Source of the DNA: CAYQMF01 sp964418595
GTDB taxonomy: Bacteria; Planctomycetota; UBA1135; UBA2386
NCBI GenBank assembly: GCA_964418595.1
Contig: CAYQMF010000062.1
Span: 1-36,163, forward strand
Direction: 5' to 3'
Length of the DNA: 36,163 bases
This document shows, piece after piece, positions 30,592 through 36,163 of the stretch. Made by a program: the position numbers and the translations under genes. The first letter of the stretch is position 1, and every line of letters starts with the position of its first letter. The notes beneath the pieces were generated by a model, which saw nothing but the letters and a program-made list of their open reading frames with translations, was not told where the DNA came from and ran no database searches.

Positions 30592-31350
30592 GTGCGTCGA
30601 CTCCTCATCGTTCCCCTCGTGGCGGCGTGTGTGCCCCTCTCCACGGCGAGGTACGCGCCCACGCCCATGGTGTCGACCGCGCCCACGCTCCGCGCGCCCG
30701 CGGTGAGCGAGTGGCGCGAGGTCGGCCGCTCCGTCGACGCGCGGCCGCTGCGGGTGCGCACCGTCGGGCACGGGCCGCGCCGTGTGCTGTGGATCGGCGG
30801 CATCCACGGCAACGAGCCCGAAGGTTCGATCGCGACCGCGTCGCTGCCGGCGGACTTCCTGGCGGCGGGGCTCGCCGACCGCGTCACCCTCACGATCCTC
30901 GAGGACGCCAACCCCGACGGCCGCGCCAAGAAGACCCGCGGCAACGCCCGCGGCATCGATCTCAACCGCAACTACCCGGCGCGCAACTTCGTGCCGAGCG
31001 ACGACCGCGGCGCGGCGCCGCTCAGCGAGCCCGAGGCGCGCGTCGTGCACGACCTCGTGCGCTCCACGGACGCCCAGCTCGTGATCGTGTGCCACGGCTG
31101 GAACGACCGGCAGTTCATCAACTTCGACGGGCCCGCGCACGACCTCGCGCAGCGCTTCGCCGATCTCAGCGGCTATCCCCTGGTGGCGTCGAGCGCGATC
31201 AACGCCACGCCGGGTTCCCTCGGCTCCTGGGTCGGCAACGACCTCGGCCGCCCCATCCTGACCATCGAGTGGCGCAAGGGACGCGACTGGCAGGAGGCGT
31301 GGGAGGAGACGCGGGTCGCCGCCCTCACCGTGATCGGCGGCGAGCCGTGA
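30592..31350 (+). CDS. M14 zinc carboxypeptidase lipoprotein, MpaA-like
   Basis: A 252-aa M14-family metallopeptidase. Zinc ligands His72 and Glu75 lie in GGIHGNEPEGS and His168 in VCHGW. The catalytic Glu226 is in TIEWRKG, and GIDLNRNYPARNF is the substrate-carboxylate-binding stretch. GIHGNEPEG plus the short length resembles murein peptide amidase A (gamma-D-Glu-meso-DAP amidase) more than digestive carboxypeptidases. The N-terminus MRRLLIVPLVAAC has a lipobox (VAAC, Cys13), so the enzyme is likely a lipoprotein facing the periplasm. GTG 30592 is the start because it begins the lipoprotein signal and lies next to a -10 box. Two peptide-transporter permease genes follow 16 bp downstream, suggesting cleavage and uptake of cell-wall peptides. 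Confidence 0.82.
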   Translation: MRRLLIVPLVAACVPLSTARYAPTPMVSTAPTLRAPAVSEWREVGRSVDARPLRVRTVGHGPRRVLWIGGIHGNEPEGSIATASLPADFLAAGLADRVTLTILEDANPDGRAKKTRGNARGIDLNRNYPARNFVPSDDRGAAPLSEPEARVVHDLVRSTDAQLVIVCHGWNDRQFINFDGPAHDLAQRFADLSGYPLVASSAINATPGSLGSWVGNDLGRPILTIEWRKGRDWQEAWEETRVAALTVIGGEP

Positions 31351-31366
31351 GCGCACGGCGCGGCGC

Positions 31367-32386
31367 ATGATCCGCTTCCTGCTCACGCGCGCGCTGTGGG
31401 CGGTGCCGGCGCTGTTCGGCATCACGTTCGTGACCTTCGTACTCATGGACCTCGCGCCCGCCGACCGGGCGCTGCTCGTGATCGGGGAGTCCGACGCCGG
31501 CGCCAGCGCGGCATCGCGCGCCGCAGCGCTGCGCCAGCTCCGCGTGCGCTTCGGTCAAATCGATGCGGAGACCGGCGCACCCATCCCGCTCGTCGTGCGC
31601 TACGGACGCTGGCTGCAGCACGCGGCGGGCCTCGACTTCGGGGCGGCGAGCGAAGACCCCGTCGCGTTCCGGCGCCGGATCGTGGCCGCGCTGCCGATGA
31701 CGCTCCTGGTGGCGACGCTGGCGCTGGGGCTGGCGTTCTGGATCGGCGTGTCGCTCGGCAGCCGGCTCGGGTTGCATGCGGGCTCGCTCTCTGACCGTGC
31801 CGCGTCGGTCGCGATGCTCGTGGCCTGGTCGCTGCCGGAGTTCCTCGCCGGCACGCTGCTCCTGGTCTTGCTGGGCGGCGGCATCGGCAGCGCGATCCTG
31901 CCGGCGACGGGCTTTCGTTCCCCCGGCGCGGAGGCGTGGTCGGTGTGGGCCCAGGCGCTCGACATGGCGTCGCATCTCGTGATGCCGGTGGTGACGCTCG
32001 CGATCGCGCCCGCGGTGTGGCTCACGCGCCTCGTGCGCGAGTCGGTGGCGCGCGCGGCGCGCAGCGACTTCGCGCGCACCCTGCGCGCGTGGGGGACGCC
32101 GCCGGCCACGATCCGTGCCCGCGTGCTGCGCAACGGCATGGCCCCGCTGGCCACCGCCGTCGGCAGCCTGCTGCCGCTGCTGGTGTCGGGATCGGTGGTC
32201 GTCGAGCGGCTGTTCGCGCTGCCCGGGCTCGGCGATCTCGCATGTCGTGCCGTGCTCGAGCGCGAGGTGCCGATGGTGATGGCGCTGACCACGCTGGTGA
32301 GCGTGGTGACGTTGTCGGGGCTCGTCGCATCCGACGTCCTGCACCGCAGCGTCGATCCACGCGTGCGGCTCGGGAGGCCGGCGTGA
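31367..32386 (+). CDS. Peptide ABC transporter permease, DppB/YejB-like
   Basis: A 339-aa permease with an N-terminal helix (LTRALWAVPALFGITFVTFVLM) characteristic of the DppB/OppB/YejB group. A periplasmic loop follows (~33-100), then five hydrophobic segments between ~105 and 325. The EAA loop for ATPase contact is DFARTLRAWGTPPATIRARV, close to the usual EAxRAxGxxxxxIxxxH consensus. The final part (VVVERLFALPGLGDLACRAV) is also conserved in the group. Its stop overlaps the GTG of the second permease (GTGA). No ATP-binding or substrate-binding gene is present in the window; they must be supplied from elsewhere. Confidence 0.9.
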   Translation: MIRFLLTRALWAVPALFGITFVTFVLMDLAPADRALLVIGESDAGASAASRAAALRQLRVRFGQIDAETGAPIPLVVRYGRWLQHAAGLDFGAASEDPVAFRRRIVAALPMTLLVATLALGLAFWIGVSLGSRLGLHAGSLSDRAASVAMLVAWSLPEFLAGTLLLVLLGGGIGSAILPATGFRSPGAEAWSVWAQALDMASHLVMPVVTLAIAPAVWLTRLVRESVARAARSDFARTLRAWGTPPATIRARVLRNGMAPLATAVGSLLPLLVSGSVVVERLFALPGLGDLACRAVLEREVPMVMALTTLVSVVTLSGLVASDVLHRSVDPRVRLGRPA

Positions 32387-33312
32387 GGCCACGTTCCGCG
32401 TCAGCGTGGTCGCTGGTCGTCCTCGTGGGCGTCGGGCTCTTCGCGCCGTTCCTCGCCAACGACCGGCCGCTCGTCGCGCGGACCGCCGACGGCCTGCGCT
32501 TTCCGGCCTTCAGCGGGGCGGCCGTCGCGCCGGATGGTCGCGCGTGGAAGGACTGGTGGTCGCACGCCGACGCAGGCCTCGGTGAGTGGGCGCTCCCCGC
32601 CCTTTGGCCCATGGGGCCGATCGAGGTGTCCGACGCGGTGTGCGCCGGCCCCACGGTGCGGCATCCGTTCGGCACGGACGACACCGGGCGCGACGTGCTC
32701 GCGCGCGTCATCCACGGCGCCGCCACGTCGTTGCTCGTGGCGCTCGGCACGGTCGCGCTCGCGGCGGCGATCGGCGTTCCCCTGGGCGCGCTCGCCGGCT
32801 ACCGGGCCTTCACCTGGATCGATGCGCTCGTGCTGCGCGTGATCGAGGTCTTCCTCTGCTTCCCGGCCTTGTTCCTCGCGCTCACCGCGGTGGCCATGCT
32901 CGGCGGTTCGCCGCTCACGCTCACGCTGGTGCTCGCGAGCGTGTACTGGACGCGCTTCGCGCGCATCGTGCGCGGCGAGTTCCTCTCTCTGCGCGAACGC
33001 GAGTTCGTGCTCGCCGCCCGCAACCTCGGTGTGCGGCCTTGGCGGATCCTCGTGCGCCACCTGCTGCCGCAGGTGCGTGGGCCGGTGATGGTGACCGCGG
33101 CCTTCGGCGCGGCGGGTGCGCTGGTCGTGGAGGCGAGCCTGTCGTTCCTCGGGCTGGGTCCCGGACTCCAACATGCGTCCTGGGGCAGCATCCTGGCGCA
33201 GGGGAAGGAACACCTCGCGGAGGGCGCCTGGCACCTGTGGGTGTTCCCGTCGCTCGTGTTGGTGTGGGCGGTGCTCAGCCTGCACGCGCTGGCCGAACGC
33301 GCGCGCGCGTAG
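32383..33312 (+). CDS. Peptide ABC transporter permease, DppC/YejE-like
   Basis: A 309-aa second permease subunit of the peptide-transporter family, translationally coupled to the first. After the first helix it has FLANDRPLVARTADGLRFPA, a stretch close to the ANDKPLL...YFP feature of YejE rather than plain DppC. The core HPFGTDDTGRDVLARVIHGA is diagnostic of DppC/YejE. The EAA loop is EFVLAARNLGVRPWRILVRH and the C-terminal EASLSFLGLGPGLQHASWG is intact. Five to six hydrophobic segments are visible. With the DppB-like subunit it forms the membrane channel. YejBEF-type systems import peptides, including muropeptides in some alphaproteobacteria, which fits the MpaA-like peptidase in front. Confidence 0.9.
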   Translation: MRPRSASAWSLVVLVGVGLFAPFLANDRPLVARTADGLRFPAFSGAAVAPDGRAWKDWWSHADAGLGEWALPALWPMGPIEVSDAVCAGPTVRHPFGTDDTGRDVLARVIHGAATSLLVALGTVALAAAIGVPLGALAGYRAFTWIDALVLRVIEVFLCFPALFLALTAVAMLGGSPLTLTLVLASVYWTRFARIVRGEFLSLREREFVLAARNLGVRPWRILVRHLLPQVRGPVMVTAAFGAAGALVVEASLSFLGLGPGLQHASWGSILAQGKEHLAEGAWHLWVFPSLVLVWAVLSLHALAERARA

Positions 33313-33403
33313 GTGCGTTGGCGCGGGGACGCGGGACGCTCCGCTCGCAGCGACGGCAGGCGCGGTGGTCTCATCCGGGGACGGCGTCGCGCCACGGATG
33401 CGA

Positions 33404-33409
33404 TACGCT
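33404..33409 (+). promoter_or_regulatory. Candidate -10 of beta-propeller lipoprotein gene
   Basis: TACGCT ends 11 bases before the ATG at 33421, giving a predicted leader of only about four bases. It is a weaker version of the near-leaderless arrangement seen at 3197 and 30579. Confidence 0.3.
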
Positions 33410-33420
33410 CCTACGCACTC

Positions 33421-34932
33421 ATGTTCGACACCAAGACCAGCACCCTGGCGTTGGCCGCCGCGATCGTCGCCATCGTGCCGGCGTGCGACGCGACTCGCCG
33501 CCTCGCTACGCCAAGCGACCCGCGCGCTCCCGTTGGCGGTGATGCATCCGCTCCCGATGACCCGAACCTGCCGCAGGACGGTGGTGGCGGGCCCGGTCCC
33601 GTCGCCGGCCCCGGGATCCCGGTGCCGCCCGTGCCGGTCGAGCCGCAGTGGTTCCACCCGACCTCGCTCGCCGACACGCAAAGCATGGATGGCAACGACT
33701 CCGACAGCGGGTCGGTGGCGGCGGGCAGCAACGGCGACGCGATCCTCGCGGTGGAGTACGGCTCGCGCCTGTTCCTGAGCGAGAAGACCGCAGGCGTCTG
33801 GAACCATCCCGTGCGCTACGTCACCCAGCCGCACAACCCGGCAGGCGGCAGCATGTTCACGCCGCGCTCCGCGCTGCGCCCCAACGGCGACGCGGTCGTG
33901 GTGTGGGCGCAGCGGGACAACGGCATCGACCGCATCTACGCCGCACGGCGGACCGGCGGGGTCTGGACCGATCCGGCCAACCACGCCGACCACCTCAGCC
34001 CGGCGGGGAGCAGCGCGCAACAGCCCCGCGTGGTCATCGATCCGTCCGGCGATGCGATCGTTTCGTGGGAGCAGTACGTCGCCGGCAACGGCCGGATCTT
34101 CAAGAGCGAGCTGCACAACGGCACCTGGACCAACCCGACCTCGGACAACGACGGGATCAGCGCCGGGACGACGCACGCGCAGGACGTGGTCATGGCGGTC
34201 GGTCCCGACGGGCACGTGATCATCGCGTGGTCGCAGTGGGGCACGTCGAACTACAGCATCTTCCTCAGCGAGCGGATCGGTGGAGTGTGGACGCATCCCT
34301 CGAGCCTCGCCGCCGGCATCAGTCCCGCAGGCACGCACGCGTTCACGCCCAAGGTGGCCTTCGACGGCGCCAGCGACGCGATCGTCACGTGGGTGCAGAG
34401 CGACGGCATCACCGAGCAGGTCTTCAAGTCCGAGTACCGCGCCGGCGTCTGGCAGCATCCGACCGGGCTCACCGACAACATCAGCCCCGACGGCACCGCC
34501 GCGCACGACGTGCAGGTGGCGATGTCCGCCAACCGCGAGGCGGTGATCGTGTGGTCGCAGGACGTCGCGGTCGGGCAGACGAGCCTGTTCAAGAGCGAGT
34601 ACCGCGCCTTCGCCTGGACGCATCCGAGCGGGCTCGGCGCTGCCTTCGGCGTCGGCCAGGACGTGAACGAGATCGCGGTCGCGATGGACACCACGGGCAA
34701 CACCGTCGTGCTCTTCACCGCCGGCAACATCGGCCAGAACTGGGCGACGTATCTGAGCGAATACCGGTACGGCGGCTGGCGCCATCCGGCGACCTTGGCG
34801 GACAAGATCAGCCCTGGAGCCACCAGCGCCACGCTCCCCTACATCGCCGTCGACGGTAGCGACGTGGTGACCGCGATCTGGCGGCAGTCGAACGGCATGT
34901 TCCAGAGCGTGTACATCAGCGAGTACCGGTGA
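33421..34932 (+). CDS. Eight-bladed beta-propeller lipoprotein
   Basis: A 503-aa exported protein. TLALAAAIVAIVPAC is a lipoprotein signal with lipobox VPAC. A Pro/Gly/Asp-rich linker (~25-77) follows. Residues ~78-503 contain eight repeats of ~53 residues with the core P-x-V-x-x-x-x-x-G-D-A-I-V-x-W-x-Q, then I-F-x-SE-x-x-x-G-x-W-x-HP. Examples are SGDAIVSWEQ and SDAIVTWVQ with SEYRAGVWQHP and SEYRYGGWRHP. The array opens with an isolated QWFHP and closes with SEYR lacking that strand. The first segment thus supplies the outer strand of the last blade (Velcro closure), implying an eight-bladed ring. No enzyme motif is visible; protein or glycan binding at the cell surface is inferred. Confidence 0.75.
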   Translation: MFDTKTSTLALAAAIVAIVPACDATRRLATPSDPRAPVGGDASAPDDPNLPQDGGGGPGPVAGPGIPVPPVPVEPQWFHPTSLADTQSMDGNDSDSGSVAAGSNGDAILAVEYGSRLFLSEKTAGVWNHPVRYVTQPHNPAGGSMFTPRSALRPNGDAVVVWAQRDNGIDRIYAARRTGGVWTDPANHADHLSPAGSSAQQPRVVIDPSGDAIVSWEQYVAGNGRIFKSELHNGTWTNPTSDNDGISAGTTHAQDVVMAVGPDGHVIIAWSQWGTSNYSIFLSERIGGVWTHPSSLAAGISPAGTHAFTPKVAFDGASDAIVTWVQSDGITEQVFKSEYRAGVWQHPTGLTDNISPDGTAAHDVQVAMSANREAVIVWSQDVAVGQTSLFKSEYRAFAWTHPSGLGAAFGVGQDVNEIAVAMDTTGNTVVLFTAGNIGQNWATYLSEYRYGGWRHPATLADKISPGATSATLPYIAVDGSDVVTAIWRQSNGMFQSVYISEYR

Positions 34933-34947
34933 GGACGGCCGCGCCGA

Positions 34948-36009
34948 TCAGGGGAGCCCGAACACGGTGCCGGCGCGGTTGGTCGCATGGATCACGCCGC
35001 CCTGCACCACGATGCCCTGGTAGTACATCGGCAGGCTGAGCAGCGCGCAGTTGGCGCTGACCACGGCCGAGGTCAGCAGCGTGGGAACCACCGCTTCGCC
35101 GCCGGCCAGGACCCCGCCGCCGATCCAGATGCCGGAGTACCCAGGTGAAAGGTACCAGGCGCCGTCGGCGACCGGCCAAGGGTAGGCAGACGCGCACGCC
35201 GTCAGCGGCCATGCGTAGACCGCGCAGAAGCCCGCGGGCAGGGCCGCATCGCGCACTCTGGCATGCAACGCGTCGTTGCGCATGGTTCCTGTCGTGCCTT
35301 CGCACACCGGCCAGTTGCCGCCAGCGCCGAAGTCGGGGCTCGCCCCGATGCAGCGCGTGCCGAGGGCGTCGGCGCCACCCATGTTGAGCACGGCGGCATC
35401 GACCAGGAGCCCGAGGTTGATGGTGCGTTTCGTGGCGGGCTGCGCAGGACCGCTGGGGCCGCAGTTCCAGAACAGGTTGCTGGCGCTCGCCGAGGCGTTG
35501 CTCCCGGTGGAGTACATCGCGATGTGCAGCGAGAGGCCGTCGGCGGGCCACGTCGGCGCCGGGCGCACCGCCACGCCGGGGTAGAAGGTCGCGCACTGCG
35601 GGATCGCGACGGGGCTCGCGAAGGTGTGCGTGAAGATCCACGCCGAGACGCCCGTGCCCGAGGGTGGGTTGAACGGCCCGACCTGCATCAGCAGGCCGGC
35701 GCTGCTGCAGTCTGGCACGCCGAGCAGGTCGCCGCGCACGACCGTCCAGTAGGTGTCGGTCGAGGCGGCGTCCTGGTCTTGCATGACGAATCGCATGCCA
35801 TTCGCCGCGCACGACAGCCCGTTGGGGACGTGACCCACGCCCATGAAGTGCGAACCGGGCACCTGCAGCAGGATCTCGCCGCCGTTCGCGACGAGGGTGC
35901 CACGCGACGTGTGCGTCGTGCAGCCTGGGTGGATCTCGAACAGGGTCTGGGCGTGCAGCGTCGTGGTCAGGGCAAGCACGCCGAGCGTGAGGAAGGGTTT
36001 GTTGCGCAT
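34948..36009 (-). CDS. Secreted protein of unknown function
   Basis: A 353-aa protein with a signal peptide (FLTLGVLALTTTLHA-QT) starting at ATG 36009, which has CGGAGA nine bases upstream. The mature protein is beta-rich, with several cysteines (HPGCTTH, NGLSCAANG, PDCSSAG, PQCATFY, WNCGPSG, TRCIGAS, PVCEGTT) likely paired in disulphides outside the cytoplasm. Segments such as ADGLSLHIAMYSTGSN and GVIHATNRAGTVFGLP resemble the exported repetitive proteins of planctomycetes, and its last ~120 residues may be a version of the shared C-terminal module. I do not recognise a named family. It is convergent with the beta-propeller gene, 15 bp apart. Confidence 0.65.
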   Translation of the reverse strand: MRNKPFLTLGVLALTTTLHAQTLFEIHPGCTTHTSRGTLVANGGEILLQVPGSHFMGVGHVPNGLSCAANGMRFVMQDQDAASTDTYWTVVRGDLLGVPDCSSAGLLMQVGPFNPPSGTGVSAWIFTHTFASPVAIPQCATFYPGVAVRPAPTWPADGLSLHIAMYSTGSNASASASNLFWNCGPSGPAQPATKRTINLGLLVDAAVLNMGGADALGTRCIGASPDFGAGGNWPVCEGTTGTMRNDALHARVRDAALPAGFCAVYAWPLTACASAYPWPVADGAWYLSPGYSGIWIGGGVLAGGEAVVPTLLTSAVVSANCALLSLPMYYQGIVVQGGVIHATNRAGTVFGLP

Positions 36010-36163
36010 CGATCGGTCTCCGGGTCGGGTTGTGGACCCGATGGGGATCCCGGTTCCTGGTCGTCACCGGACAACAAACCCGGATTCCCATGCGCCCAGC
36101 GCCGTGCTGCTAGACGTCTTGGTGCCGGGGATCCTTAGGTTTGGGTCAAGTTTGTCAGGCCAC
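36010..36163. other. Upstream region of the last minus-strand gene
   Basis: The final 154 bases hold the leader of the secreted-protein gene. A minus-strand TTGACC lies near the window edge (about 36144-36139), but no convincing -10 is seen at the right distance. No further gene is visible before the window ends. Confidence 0.35.

Overview
The window is a high-GC bacterial chromosome segment. Its character suggests a Planctomycetota-like organism. Many secreted proteins begin with signal peptides and end in a shared C-terminal beta-rich module, there is a BlaI/M56 pair, an ECF sigma operon and an AsmA-like protein, and GTG starts are frequent. The phylum call is inference; I see no rRNA, tRNA or CRISPR array.

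Region by region. 1-1008 is scar tissue: a decayed IS630-type transposase tail on the minus strand abuts a beheaded alpha/beta hydrolase. 1218-13097 is a block of exported proteins: a kelch-like repeat protein, a BlaI/M56 regulatory pair, a subtilisin-like protease, a secreted agmatine/peptidylarginine deiminase-like enzyme, a multicopper oxidase, and two minus-strand secreted proteins. A 134-bp direct repeat (MCO gene 3' end plus terminator) brackets the minus-strand beta-helix gene. 13429-20402 holds housekeeping or regulatory genes: an AsmA-like protein, a Fic-fold protein without the catalytic motif, a biotin-protein ligase, an NtrC-type regulator with degenerate receiver and ATPase motifs, a membrane TPR-like protein and a metallophosphoesterase. 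20421-22269 is a minus-strand operon (STN-like secreted protein, ECF sigma factor, single-pass membrane protein).

22461-29877 is the most unusual region. A DapA-family gene and a proline racemase/4-hydroxyproline epimerase-family gene, plausible partners in hydroxyproline catabolism, are separated by a 5-kb cluster of unfamiliar genes (23604-28718). The cluster is preceded by a promoter-like TTGACA/TATGGT pair whose 20-nt spacer is mostly a run of 15 Gs, which is the layout of a phase-variable promoter. It encodes one signal-anchored protein, four small proteins, and a large frameshifted protein that resembles a DUF6259-type glycosidase TIM barrel. The C-terminus of the large protein and two (perhaps three) of the small proteins appear to share one small beta-sandwich domain. 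I regard this as the best candidate for an undescribed system.

30060-36009 holds a small membrane protein, an MpaA-like M14 murein-peptide amidase lipoprotein with two YejB/YejE-like permeases (a possible muropeptide salvage set), an eight-bladed beta-propeller lipoprotein and a secreted protein of unknown function.

Several genes have a GCTAnnnT-type -10 element very close to the start codon, so leaderless or near-leaderless transcripts are likely here.
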